DNA of 64,000 nucleotides, taken from positions 930,001-994,000 of the forward strand of contig NZ_JARUBP010000001.1 in the NCBI RefSeq assembly GCF_029626225.1, read 5' to 3'. This stretch comes from Asanoa sp. WMMD1127. GTDB taxonomy: Bacteria > Actinomycetota > Actinomycetes > Mycobacteriales > Micromonosporaceae. Below the pieces are notes generated by a model. That model made no database searches and was not told the DNA's origin. It saw nothing but the letters and a program-made list of their open reading frames with translations. Below, one piece after another: positions 1 to 10,629 of this stretch (the stretch's first letter is position 1; every line of letters starts with the position of its first letter). The position numbers were made by a program, and so were the translations under genes.

Positions 1-1127
1 CTGGCGTACGCCCGGTCGAAGGAGGTCTGCACCGGCGTGCCGGTGTCGTGCTCGGCCCACAGCCACTCCGCGTAGGTCGCGAAGCCCTCGTTGAGCCAGA
101 TGTCCTTCCAGGCGCCGATCGACACGCTGTCGCCGAACCACTGGTGGGCCAGCTCGTGCGCGACCACCCACTCACTGCTCGAGGTCGAGAAGAACGAGTC
201 GCTGTAGACCGGCCGCGACTGGGTCTCCAGCGCATAGCGGATCCGGTCGTCGTCGACCACGATGCCGCCGTACGCGTCGAAGGGGTAGGGCCCGAACTGG
301 GTGGCCAGGAAGTCGGCGACCTCGCCGGTGCGGGCCATCGCCCGGTCCGCGTCGGAGTCCTTGGCGATCGTGTTGGCGACGGCGTTGACCAGCGGCTTGC
401 CCGCGTGGGTGCCCGTGGTGACCCGGTAGTCGCCGATCACCATCGTGGTCAGGTAGCTGGCCAGCGGCTCGTTCTCGGTCCACCGCCAGGTGGTCCAGCC
501 GCCCTGCGTGGACTTCTCGCCGGGCACGCCGTTGCTCAGCGCGGCGATCCCGTCCGGCACGGTCATCTCCACCGCGAAGGTGGCCTTGTCGCGCGGGTGG
601 TCGTTGACCGGGTACCAGCTGCTCGCCGACTCCGGCTGCCCGAGGGCGATCGCGCCGGTCGGAGTGGCCAGCCAGCCGCCCGTGCCCAGCTCGGGGCTGG
701 TGATCGGCTGCGGCACCCCGGCGTAGGTCACCACCGTCGTGAACGTGGCGTCCTTGCGCAACCCGCTGCCCGGCGTGACGACCAGCTCGTCGGTCTCGCG
801 CTTCTGCTCGGCGGCGGCACCGTCGACGGTCACGGCGGAAACCTCGGGGCCGCGGAAGTCCAGGTTGAACCGCGACAGGTTCTGGGTGGCGGTCGCGGTG
901 ATCGTCGTCGTGCCCTCGAGCCGATCGCTGGCCGGGTCGTAGCGCAGCTTCAGGGCGTAGTTGGTGACGTCGTAGCCACCGTTGCCGTAGGTCGGGAAGT
1001 AGGGGTCGCCGATGCCCGCCGCTCCCGGGGAGAAGTCCTCCCCGGCCTGGCCGGAGTCGGTGCAGGCGGCCGCGCCGCCGATGGTCAGGGTCGCCAGGAC
1101 GGCGATGGCAGCTCGCCTGATCATCAT
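1..1127 (-). CDS. M1 family metallopeptidase, lipoprotein-like (3' end outside window)
   Basis: Zinc aminopeptidase of family M1, probably exported and lipid-anchored. The 375 visible residues begin with a basic N-terminus and a hydrophobic stretch ending in GGAAAC, a weak lipobox with Cys about residue 22. A beta-rich N-domain follows, then the catalytic motif HELAH (residues 324-328) with the third zinc ligand in NEGFA (Glu about 347). The stretch [11 protein letters not shown] upstream of the zinc site stands where many M1 enzymes have the GAMEN-type exopeptidase motif. Translation runs off the window edge, so the C-terminal part is missing. ATG codons at 1127 and 1124 are adjacent, with a GTG just upstream at 1130; I use the upper ATG. 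Family assignment is firm; the natural substrate is unknown. Confidence 0.9.
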   Translation of the reverse strand, partial: MMIRRAAIAVLATLTIGGAAACTDSGQAGEDFSPGAAGIGDPYFPTYGNGGYDVTNYALKLRYDPASDRLEGTTTITATATQNLSRFNLDFRGPEVSAVTVDGAAAEQKRETDELVVTPGSGLRKDATFTTVVTYAGVPQPITSPELGTGGWLATPTGAIALGQPESASSWYPVNDHPRDKATFAVEMTVPDGIAALSNGVPGEKSTQGGWTTWRWTENEPLASYLTTMVIGDYRVTTGTHAGKPLVNAVANTIAKDSDADRAMARTGEVADFLATQFGPYPFDAYGGIVVDDDRIRYALETQSRPVYSDSFFSTSSSEWVVAHELAHQWFGDSVSIGAWKDIWLNEGFATYAEWLWAEHDTGTPVQTSFDRAYA

Positions 1128-1150
1128 CACCAGAGCCTATTCTTCCGGGG

Positions 1151-1798
1151 TCACGACCGCGTCTCAGGACGCGGCCTCTGCGCGGAGAAGCGTTGCACCA
1201 CGAACAGCAAGAGGAGCGAAAGCAGCCCGGCGTTGCGGTTGACCAGCGTCAGCAGGATCGCGAGCGCGAACACGGCGGTGGTGCCGACGGTCGGCAGGAT
1301 CTGGTCGCGCAGCGAGCGGGGGTCGTCGGGGTCGCGCAGTTCCGGGTGCATGGCGATGTACCACGCCTGGCACAGCATCAGCGCGCCGATGCCGAAGAGC
1401 ACGAGCAGGTAGAAGATGGCCGCGCCCGCGTCGTTGGCCTCCGTGGAGAACAGCCGGGCGGTCGGGTACGGCAGGAAGACGATCAGCAGCAGCCAGAGCG
1501 TGTTGATCGTGAGCAGGCGCTCGTCGAGGTCCACCAGGTAGGCCCACAGCCGGCGGTGCGCGCCCCAGAATTGCGCGATCACGAGGAACGAGACCACGAA
1601 CCCGAACGCCTGCGGCGCGAACCGGTCGAGCTGGTGGAGGATCGGCTCCTCCGGGTCGTCGGTGGCGATGTCCACCAGCGGCAGCACGAGCAGGGTCAGC
1701 GCGATCGACATGACGGCGTCACTGAAGCTGACGGCGCGGTCGAGGGTTCGACCGCGCCGTTCGCGTTCCGAGGCCGGGGTGCCCGCTGGATCGGACAT
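1151..1798 (-). CDS. TMEM175/DUF1211 family potassium-channel-like membrane protein
   Basis: Predicted integral membrane protein of 215 residues, the size of single-repeat bacterial TMEM175 proteins. The family hallmark is visible near the N-terminus of the first helix: RAVSFSDAVMSIALTLLVL, which contains the FSD motif that lines the pore in characterised members. About six hydrophobic segments follow (around LVSFLVIAQFWGAH, LWLLLIVFLPY, AAIFYLLVLFGIGAL, TTAVFALAILLTLV and the C-terminal LLSLLLLFVV). The start at MSDPAGT precedes the first helix by a short charged stretch. It lies 17 bp downstream of guaB3 on the same strand and may be read as its distal cistron. Potassium conductance is inferred from the family only. 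Confidence 0.85.
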   Translation of the reverse strand: MSDPAGTPASERERRGRTLDRAVSFSDAVMSIALTLLVLPLVDIATDDPEEPILHQLDRFAPQAFGFVVSFLVIAQFWGAHRRLWAYLVDLDERLLTINTLWLLLIVFLPYPTARLFSTEANDAGAAIFYLLVLFGIGALMLCQAWYIAMHPELRDPDDPRSLRDQILPTVGTTAVFALAILLTLVNRNAGLLSLLLLFVVQRFSAQRPRPETRS

Positions 1799-1815
1799 AA
1801 GCCCCAGTATGGCGG

Positions 1816-2934
1816 CTACCGGTCGATGACCAGGCCGACCTTCTGGAACTCCTTGAGGTCGCGGTAGCCGCACTTGGCCATCGCGCGCTTGAGGCCACCG
1901 AACAGGTTGAGCTGCCCGTCGGGGTCGTCGGCCGGGCCGAACAGCAGCTGCTCGAGGCTGCCCAGGGGCGGTCCGGCCACGCCGAAGGCGCCGCGGGGCA
2001 GCTTCGGGTGGCTCGACACGGAGTGCCACCAGGCGCCGTTGGCCGGGGCCTCGCTGGCCTGGGTGAGCGGCTCGCCCAGCATCACCGCGTCGGCGCCGCA
2101 GCCCAGGGCCTTGGCGATGTCGCCGGAGGTCTGCACGTCGCCGTCGGCGATCAGGTGCACGTAGCGGCCGCCGGTCTCGTCGAGGTAGTCGCGGCGGGCC
2201 GCGGCCGCGTCGGCGATCGCGGTGGCCATCGGCACCCGGATGCCCAGCACGGTGTCGGTGGTCGACCACTCGTCGGCGCCCACCCCGACGATCACGCCGG
2301 CCGCGCCGGTGCGCATCAGGTGCAGCGCGGTCTTGTAGTCGGTGCAGCCGCCGACGATGACCGGCAGGTCGAGGTCGGCGATGAACTCCTTGAGGTTGAG
2401 CGGCTCGTCGGTGGTCGACACGTGCTCGGCCGAGACCAGCGTGCCCTGGATGACCAGGATGTCGACGCCCGCGTCGAGGATCACCGGGGCCAGCGCCAGC
2501 GTGTGCTGCGGCGAGACCCGGACCGCGACCGTGACGCCGCCCTCGCGGATCTCGCGGACCCGCTCGCCGATCAGCTCGGGGCGGATCGGCTCGGCGTAGA
2601 CCTCCTGGAGGCGGCGGGTGGCCGGCGAGTCCTCGTCGAGCCCGGCCAGCTCGTCGAGGATCTTGCGCGGGTCCTCGTAGCGGGTCCACAGGCCTTCGAC
2701 GTTGAGCACGCCGAGACCGCCGAGCTGGCCCAGGGCCACGGCCGAGGCCGGGCTCATCGTGGCGTCGCTCGGGTGCCCCACGCAGGGGATCTTGAAGGGG
2801 TACGCGTCGAGCTGCCACGCCGTCGACACGTCGTCGACGTCGCGGGTGCGACGGCTGGGCACGATCGCGATGTCGTCCAGGTGATAGCCGCGCTGCGCGG
2901 TCTTCCCCAAGCCGATCTCGACCACGTCACGCAC
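1816..2934 (-). CDS. guaB3: GuaB3 family IMP dehydrogenase-related protein
   Basis: 372-residue (beta/alpha)8 barrel protein of the IMPDH/GMPR superfamily, corresponding to M. tuberculosis Rv3410c by sequence style and position. It lacks the CBS-domain insertion found in the neighbouring guaB product. Phosphate/nucleotide-binding stretches are visible (VIVGGCTDYKTALHLM, then ADGDVQTSGDIAKALGCGADAVMLG). At the active-site loop where IMPDH carries GPGxICTTR, this protein reads GVGADEWSTTD, without the catalytic cysteine. The GTG start is supported by AGGAG five bases upstream. The gene follows guaB by 15 bp, so the two are probably co-transcribed. The reaction of actinobacterial GuaB3 is not settled from sequence; I claim only family membership. 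Confidence 0.9.
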   Translation of the reverse strand: MRDVVEIGLGKTAQRGYHLDDIAIVPSRRTRDVDDVSTAWQLDAYPFKIPCVGHPSDATMSPASAVALGQLGGLGVLNVEGLWTRYEDPRKILDELAGLDEDSPATRRLQEVYAEPIRPELIGERVREIREGGVTVAVRVSPQHTLALAPVILDAGVDILVIQGTLVSAEHVSTTDEPLNLKEFIADLDLPVIVGGCTDYKTALHLMRTGAAGVIVGVGADEWSTTDTVLGIRVPMATAIADAAAARRDYLDETGGRYVHLIADGDVQTSGDIAKALGCGADAVMLGEPLTQASEAPANGAWWHSVSSHPKLPRGAFGVAGPPLGSLEQLLFGPADDPDGQLNLFGGLKRAMAKCGYRDLKEFQKVGLVIDR

Positions 2935-2949
2935 GGGGGCTCCTAGTTG

Positions 2950-4515
<1,566 letters not shown>

Positions 4516-4603
4516 TCATCCTACCCGCGCAGGCGTGCGGACCGGCCGGCGCGCCCTCCTGCGGGCAGGCGCGCTGGGCCGGAAAACGACTACGGTGGGA
4601 AGG

Positions 4604-5029
4604 GTGAACGACGAGCCCATCGATCCGTTCAAGGACGACCCCACCGCGGGGCTCTCCGACGACGCGGGCGACGACGACCCGAGCCTCGACCCGTTGACCG
4701 AGGTCGAGCGGCAGGACGTGCTCGAAGACCTGGCCGACCTCGAGGTTTACCAGGCCCTGCTCGGGCCGGTCGGGATCCGCGGGCTGGTCATCGAGTGTGA
4801 AGACTGCCACGAGCCGCACTACTTCGACTGGGACCTGCTCCGCGGCAACCTGCGCCACCTGCTGACCTCAGGCCGGCCGCGGGTGCACGAGCCGGCCTAC
4901 GACCCCGACCCCGACCACTACGTGACCTGGGAATACGCCAAGGGCTACGCCGACGGTGTGCACGACACCCTGGCCGACGAGGCCGACGATCCCGAGCCGC
5001 CCGGACGGCCGGGCAGCTCGGGATCATGA
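4604..5029 (+). CDS. DUF5319 family acidic protein (Rv3412-like)
   Basis: Cytosolic acidic protein of 141 residues and unknown function that sits beside guaB across actinobacteria (Rv3412 position in M. tuberculosis). The N-terminal 45 residues are almost all acidic or flexible (DDDPSLDPLTEVER). The conserved core follows, with a helical segment (DVLEDLADLEVYQALLGPVGIRGLVIECEDCHEPHYFDW) that contains a CxxC-like pair, CEDC, and a DPDHYVTWEYAKGYADGV segment near the end. The GTG start at 4604 is chosen because the conserved sequence begins there and upstream in-frame codons overlap the guaB promoter side. It is divergent from guaB and converges on the BldM-like gene. Confidence 0.8.
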   Translation: MNDEPIDPFKDDPTAGLSDDAGDDDPSLDPLTEVERQDVLEDLADLEVYQALLGPVGIRGLVIECEDCHEPHYFDWDLLRGNLRHLLTSGRPRVHEPAYDPDPDHYVTWEYAKGYADGVHDTLADEADDPEPPGRPGSSGS

Positions 5030-5040
5030 TCGTCACCCGC

Positions 5041-5206
5041 TAGGGGTGTCTCGTGGATCAGGGTGGTGCCCCGGCGAGGTCCAGACGGCGTCCGGGCGTG
5101 CGCGGAGGTGGGGCGGATACCGGTGTTGTATCCGGCCCACCTCCGCGTGCGGTCGGTCGTCGTCTGGGCCCGGCGGGGTGCCGGCCTGATCCACGAGACA
5201 CCCCTA
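5041..5206. repeat. Long nested palindrome between convergent genes
   Basis: The 220-bp gap between the DUF5319 gene and the BldM-like gene holds a single long imperfect hairpin. Its outer arms (5041-5062 and 5185-5206) are perfectly complementary over 22 bp. A second paired block lies inside (around 5079-5090 and 5159-5170, one arm containing CCAGACGG and the other CGTCTGG). The tip is a 19-bp stem with one mismatch (5102-5120 with 5128-5146) around a 7-nt loop. No T-tract follows on either strand. It could act as a bidirectional transcription barrier or be a mobile palindromic repeat. Structure is read directly; role is inferred. Confidence 0.75.
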
Positions 5207-5249
5207 CGGACCGGCCAAGGAGAGGGGTGCGGCCGGTCCGCGCGCGGGA

Positions 5250-6074
5250 TCAGGCCACGAGGCCCGACCGGAAGCCCGCGGCCACGGCGTGCGCTCGGTC
5301 GCGCGCGCCCAACTTGCGAAACAGTCGCCGGGCGTGGGTCTTGACCGTGTCCTCCGACACGAACAGCTCACGCCCGATCTCGGCATTGCTCTTGCCGTCG
5401 GCCATGCCCCGGAGCACCTGGAGCTCCCGTTCGGTGAGCGCGGCGCGCCGGGCGACCGGCTCCTCGCGCCCGCCGTAGCGGTTGACCGGGTCCGACTGCG
5501 GGCCGAAGTAGCGACCCTCCTCGGCGTTGTCGCGGACGTCCATGCCGGGCCCCGCGTCGCCGCGCTGCACGGGCACGACGGCGGACGTGGACTCGGCCAG
5601 GCCGATCTGTGGGTGTCCGGCACCCACGCCGGCCTGCATCCGCATGGGCCCGGCGTTGCGGCTGGCGCCCGCGCCGGCGAGCCCGCCGACCGCGGCCGGC
5701 ACCCGGCCCGCGACGCAGAGCAGCAGCACGGCCTTGGCCACGACGCTGACCAGGTCCTGGTCGCCGCCCTGGATCAGGGCCCGGGCGCCGGCGTTGACGG
5801 CGGCGGCCGCGATCCGCGGGTCTTCCGACCCGAAGAGCACGATCGTCGCGCCGGGCGCCCGCCCCAGCACCCGCTGGGTGAATCCGACGGTGTCCGGTCT
5901 GGTGACGGCTGTGTCCGCGAGCACCACATCTGCTGGGCGCTCGGCCAGACGGAGCAATACCTCGGGCTCGGATACCGCAGTTCTGACGGCGCCGGCTACT
6001 CCGAGCCGGGCCGCCGCCGCATTGACGTTCTGCGCGGCCTGCGATGTCCGAACGCAAACGAGGACAGTACGCAC
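5250..6074 (-). CDS. LuxR/NarL-type atypical response regulator (BldM-like)
   Basis: Transcription factor with an N-terminal receiver-like domain (residues 1-115), a Gly/Ala-rich linker and a C-terminal LuxR-type helix-turn-helix (about 210-270: LTERELQVLRGMADGKSNAE, then SEDTVKTHARRLFRKL). An Asp stands at position 54 (VVLAD), the usual phosphoacceptor site. The acidic pair normally near residues 8-9 is replaced by CVRT, and the conserved Lys near the end of the domain is absent (ALIQGG), so phosphotransfer is doubtful. It lies next to a WhiB gene and guaB, the arrangement of bldM and whiD in Streptomyces. The GTG start has GGAGG six bases upstream. The linker makes it longer than classical BldM, so orthology is likely but unproven. 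Confidence 0.8.
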   Translation of the reverse strand: MRTVLVCVRTSQAAQNVNAAAARLGVAGAVRTAVSEPEVLLRLAERPADVVLADTAVTRPDTVGFTQRVLGRAPGATIVLFGSEDPRIAAAAVNAGARALIQGGDQDLVSVVAKAVLLLCVAGRVPAAVGGLAGAGASRNAGPMRMQAGVGAGHPQIGLAESTSAVVPVQRGDAGPGMDVRDNAEEGRYFGPQSDPVNRYGGREEPVARRAALTERELQVLRGMADGKSNAEIGRELFVSEDTVKTHARRLFRKLGARDRAHAVAAGFRSGLVA

Positions 6075-6289
6075 GGTGGTCCTCCTCTCCTCATAGAAGA
6101 GGACCACGACGCGCTGAGATCATTACGGCGTTTCAGTGGAAAGAACAGGAAAGTTCCGGACAGTTCGCCACGCCGATGCGGTAGGTGCGCGCAACGAATC
6201 GATCAGGCACGTGTGAGGTGACATCCCCGGGGGTAGTGACAGCCCTAGTCCAGTACGGCGCGGAGGCGCGCGGGAAAGGAGGGGTGCCG

Positions 6290-6697
6290 ATGTCCAACGT
6301 ACGCAGGCTGCCCGGGCCCATCGACGAGCGTTGGGATTGGCAGCGGCTAGGCGCCTGCCGGGGCCGTGACAGTGCCCAGTTCTTCCATCCCGACGGTGAG
6401 CGCGGCTCGTCCCGCAACCGACGGGAGATGAAAGCGAAGTCGGTGTGCGTCACCTGCCCGGTGCGCGCCCAATGTGCCGCGCACGCCCTCTCGGTGCGCG
6501 AACCCTACGGAGTCTGGGGCGGGTTCTCCGAGTCCGAACGGCTTCGCCTGCTGGCTGTGGGCTGGGAAGACCTGGCCGACCGCCGGCAGACCACGGTCGA
6601 CGTCGAGCGGCTCGAGGCGCGCCTCGGTCGCCCGCACAAGTCAACGGTGCCGGCTGTCCGGCCGACCCCCGCGCCGGCCCAGCGCCGCGCCAGCTGA
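6290..6697 (+). CDS. WhiB family [4Fe-4S] transcriptional regulator (WhiB3/WhiD-like)
   Basis: Wbl protein of 135 residues that binds a 4Fe-4S cluster and works with sigma factor domain 4. The cluster ligands are Cys23, Cys53, Cys56 and Cys62 (C-x29-C-x2-C-x5-C), followed by the turn EPYGVWGGFSESER typical of the WhiB3/WhiD branch. A basic tail (RLEARLGRPHKS ... QRRAS) supplies DNA contacts. ATG at 6290 is set by AAAGGAGG about eight bases upstream; upstream in-frame codons are ignored. Divergent from the BldM-like regulator across a 215-bp gap. The position matches M. tuberculosis whiB3 (Rv3416) and Streptomyces whiD. The family is certain; the exact subfamily is likely. Confidence 0.93.
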   Translation: MSNVRRLPGPIDERWDWQRLGACRGRDSAQFFHPDGERGSSRNRREMKAKSVCVTCPVRAQCAAHALSVREPYGVWGGFSESERLRLLAVGWEDLADRRQTTVDVERLEARLGRPHKSTVPAVRPTPAPAQRRAS

Positions 6698-6714
6698 ACC
6701 CCCCTTTCATTCTT

Positions 6715-6754
6715 CCGGTCCGGGACCCCCGTCAGGGACCCGGACCGGTTTTTT
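6715..6754 (+). terminator. Intrinsic terminator of the whiB gene
   Basis: A 14-position stem (6715-6728 with 6735-6748, one A-A mismatch) around a six-base loop is followed directly by six T residues (6749-6754). It lies 18 bp after the whiB stop. The stop codon of the convergent molybdenum oxidoreductase (6753-6755) overlaps the T-tract, so the two convergent genes share this site. Confidence 0.85.
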
Positions 6755-8306
6755 ATGCCACGGTGACCGTGACCTCGTGGTAGCCGGTGGCCCCGTCGGG
6801 GAGCACGTCGGCCGGCTGCGAGGTCTGCGTCGCTCCCGTCTTGTCGGTCGCCCGCACCCGCAGCGTGTGCTCCCCGGCGGTGGCCTCCCAGTTCCACACC
6901 CACTGCACCCAGGTGTCGTCGGAGACGGCGCCGGCCAGCCGGGCCTCGTTCCACGGTCCGTTGTCGACCTGCACCTCGACCCGGGCGATGCCACGGTGCT
7001 GGGCCCAGGCCACGCCCGCGACGGTGACCGGGCCGGCGGCGAGGTCGTTGCGGCCGCGCGGAGTGTCGATCCTGGACTGCGTCTTGATCGGGCCCTGCGC
7101 CGACCAGCCCCGCGGCACCCAGTAGGCGTCGTAGTCCGCGAAGCTCGTCAGCTCGAGCTCGACCACCCATTTGCACGCTGAGACATAGCCGTACAGGCCG
7201 GGCACGACCACGCGTACCGGGAAGCCGTGTTCGACGGGCAGCGGCGCGCCGTTCATGCCGACGGCGAGCATCGCGTCCCGCCCGTCGCGCAGCACTTCCG
7301 TCGGCGTGCCACAGGTCCACCCGTCCGCTGAGCGTCCTACCACCTGGTCGGCCCCGTCGAGCGGCTGCGCCTCGTCCAACAGACCTTTCAGGGGTACGCC
7401 GAGCCAGCGCGCGTTGCCGATCAGGTCGCCGCCGACCTCGTTGGAGACGCAGGCCAGCGTCACGTAGCGCTCGATCATCGGCCGCGCCAGCAGGTCGGCG
7501 AAGCTCAGCCGGATCTCGTTGCGCACCCGCCCGTGGATCCGCAACGTCCACTCCTGGGGGTCGACCTGGGGCACGACCAGCGCGGTGTCGATCCGGTAGA
7601 AGGCGTCGTTGGGCGTCACGTAGGACGACAGCCCGGCCAGCCGCAGGTCGGCGCCGGCCGGCACCTCGGGGGCCGGGGTGGCCGGGGCCGGCAGGCGGAC
7701 CTCGGCGCGGGCTGCGGTCACGCTGCGCCGGGTCGACAGCCACCGGCCGGCGAACCCGAGCGCGGCCGCGCCGGCGATGAACAGCAGCCCGCCGCGCAGG
7801 AACCGGCGCCGCCCGGCGACCGCCTCCTCTTCCTCCTGGACGGACGGCGCCACGATCTCGGTCACCTCGGCCGGCGCCAGCGGCCCGACCACCAGCAGCC
7901 AGAGCGTGGCGCCGGCGGCGGCCGCGCCGAACAGCGCCGGCAGGGCGGCCGCCGGTCCCGCGTCCGGGCGGGTCAGCGCGGCGGCGACCCCGACCGCGGC
8001 GAACAACCCGATGCCGGCGAAGCCGACGGCGAGCCACCGCACGGACAGCGCGCCGATCACCGCGGCGAACAGGCCCAGCAGCACGGCCGTACCGACCAGC
8101 AGGGCGGTCTTGTCGTGCACGCCGAACAGGGTGATCGCGAACTGCTTGAGCGGCTCGGGCACGTGGTCGACCACGACGCCGCCGACGGCGACCAGCGGGG
8201 CGCTGCGCGACCCGGTCAGCACGGCGACCACCTCGGCCAGGCCGAGCGCGACGGCGGCGGCCGCCACACCGGCCAGCGCGCCGAACTTCCACGACTTGCG
8301 TGTCAC
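6753..8306 (-). CDS. Membrane-bound molybdopterin-dependent oxidoreductase (sulfite-oxidase fold)
   Basis: Predicted molybdenum-cofactor enzyme of 517 residues. An N-terminal membrane part with four or more hydrophobic helices (residues 8-145) is followed by RRRFLRGG (167-173), which resembles a twin-arginine motif, and another helix (174-190). The catalytic domain follows (about 220-395), with the Mo-ligating Cys at about residue 286 in YVTLACVSNEVGGDLIG. A C-terminal beta-sandwich (about 410-517, ending EVTVTVA) matches the Mo-cofactor dimerisation domain. The layout implies an extracytoplasmic active site. No haem domain is seen, so the electron partner is unknown. GTG start. It lies downstream of groEL but beyond a strong terminator, so it is probably transcribed separately. 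Confidence 0.88.
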   Translation of the reverse strand: MTRKSWKFGALAGVAAAAVALGLAEVVAVLTGSRSAPLVAVGGVVVDHVPEPLKQFAITLFGVHDKTALLVGTAVLLGLFAAVIGALSVRWLAVGFAGIGLFAAVGVAAALTRPDAGPAAALPALFGAAAAGATLWLLVVGPLAPAEVTEIVAPSVQEEEEAVAGRRRFLRGGLLFIAGAAALGFAGRWLSTRRSVTAARAEVRLPAPATPAPEVPAGADLRLAGLSSYVTPNDAFYRIDTALVVPQVDPQEWTLRIHGRVRNEIRLSFADLLARPMIERYVTLACVSNEVGGDLIGNARWLGVPLKGLLDEAQPLDGADQVVGRSADGWTCGTPTEVLRDGRDAMLAVGMNGAPLPVEHGFPVRVVVPGLYGYVSACKWVVELELTSFADYDAYWVPRGWSAQGPIKTQSRIDTPRGRNDLAAGPVTVAGVAWAQHRGIARVEVQVDNGPWNEARLAGAVSDDTWVQWVWNWEATAGEHTLRVRATDKTGATQTSQPADVLPDGATGYHEVTVTVA

Positions 8307-8325
8307 GCCCGCAAGTGTGGCCCTA

Positions 8326-8366
8326 CAAAAAGATCCGCGCGACCGGGGTCGCCCCCGGTCGCGCGG
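8326..8366 (-). terminator. Intrinsic terminator of groESL
   Basis: Perfect 14-bp GC-rich stem (8335-8348 with 8353-8366) around a 4-nt loop, followed in the minus direction by ATCTTTTT. It lies 16 bp beyond the groEL stop codon and separates groEL from the molybdenum oxidoreductase gene. Confidence 0.9.
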
Positions 8367-8381
8367 ACCGTAACCGTTTCG

Positions 8382-10088
<1,707 letters not shown>

Positions 10089-10103
10089 TCAGCTTGTGAT
10101 CAG

Positions 10104-10412
10104 TTACTTCTCGATGACCGCGAGGACGTCGCGGGCGGAGAGCACCAGGTACTCCTCGCCGGCGTACTTGACCTCGGTGCCGCCGTACTTCGAGTAGATC
10201 ACCGTGTCGCCGACCTTGACGTCAACCGGAACGCGGTTGCCGTTGTCGTCGACCCGACCCGGGCCGACGGCGATGACGGTGCCCTCTTGCGGCTTCTCCT
10301 TGGCGGTGTCGGGGATCACGATGCCCGACGCCGTGGTCGTCTCAGCCTCGTTGGCCTGGACGAGAATCCGGTCCTCGAGCGGCTTGATCGCAACCTTGGT
10401 CGCGGTAGTCAC
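10104..10412 (-). CDS. groES: Co-chaperonin GroES (10 kDa)
   Basis: Heptameric lid of the GroEL chamber, 102 residues from the start chosen here. All family blocks are visible: [10 protein letters not shown], the mobile loop [43 protein letters not shown] and the end [14 protein letters not shown]. Two starts are possible. The ATG at 10418 lies only two bases from AGGAGG, while the GTG at 10412 lies eight bases from it, so I prefer the GTG ([10 protein letters not shown]). First gene of the groESL operon, with promoter and two CIRCE operators upstream. Confidence 0.96.
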   Translation of the reverse strand: MTTATKVAIKPLEDRILVQANEAETTTASGIVIPDTAKEKPQEGTVIAVGPGRVDDNGNRVPVDVKVGDTVIYSKYGGTEVKYAGEEYLVLSARDVLAVIEK

Positions 10413-10530
10413 GGGCATACCCTCCTGGGGTATCAGGTTCGTAGCCGGCCGAGGGATCCGGCCGGCGCCAATTTGCCTCATGCCACCAGGGCGGGTCCGT
10501 CGTCGCGGGTGCCGGGCCTGCCTGGCGTTG

Positions 10531-10557
10531 TTGGCACCCTCAGACCGAGAGTGCTAA
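10531..10557. promoter_or_regulatory. CIRCE operator 1 (HrcA site) of groESL
   Basis: Nine-base arms TTGGCACCC and GAGTGCTAA separated by exactly nine bases. The right arm matches the CIRCE consensus (TTAGCACTC-N9-GAGTGCTAA) completely, the left at seven of nine positions. It lies downstream of the predicted -10 box relative to groES, where bound HrcA would block transcription. Confidence 0.88.
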
Positions 10558-10561
10558 TCGC

Positions 10562-10590
10562 AGGTTATTCCGCGACTAGCACTCCGTCAA
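10562..10590 (-). promoter_or_regulatory. groESL promoter between the two CIRCE sites
   Basis: On the minus strand a -35 box TTGACG (plus-strand 10585-10590) and a -10 box TAACCT (10562-10567) are separated by 17 bp. The -35 lies in the spacer of CIRCE 2, and CIRCE 1 lies just beyond the -10, so one HrcA-controlled promoter is flanked by two operators. Confidence 0.65.
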
Positions 10591-10602
10591 GGAGAGTGCC
10601 AA
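10576..10602. promoter_or_regulatory. CIRCE operator 2 (HrcA site) of groESL
   Basis: Arms CTAGCACTC and GAGTGCCAA with a nine-base spacer; each arm has one difference from the CIRCE consensus. It overlaps the predicted -35 box. It ends 27 bp before the start of the divergent methyltransferase, so it could also affect that gene. Confidence 0.9.
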
Positions 10603-10629
10603 CCCGCCACACCCGCGAGAATCGGGTAC

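Noticed and set aside
8-1412. Long plus-strand open frame opposite the M1 peptidase
   Set aside because: Antisense shadow of a gene with a clear zinc motif; the translation is Val/Gly/Arg-rich with no domain.
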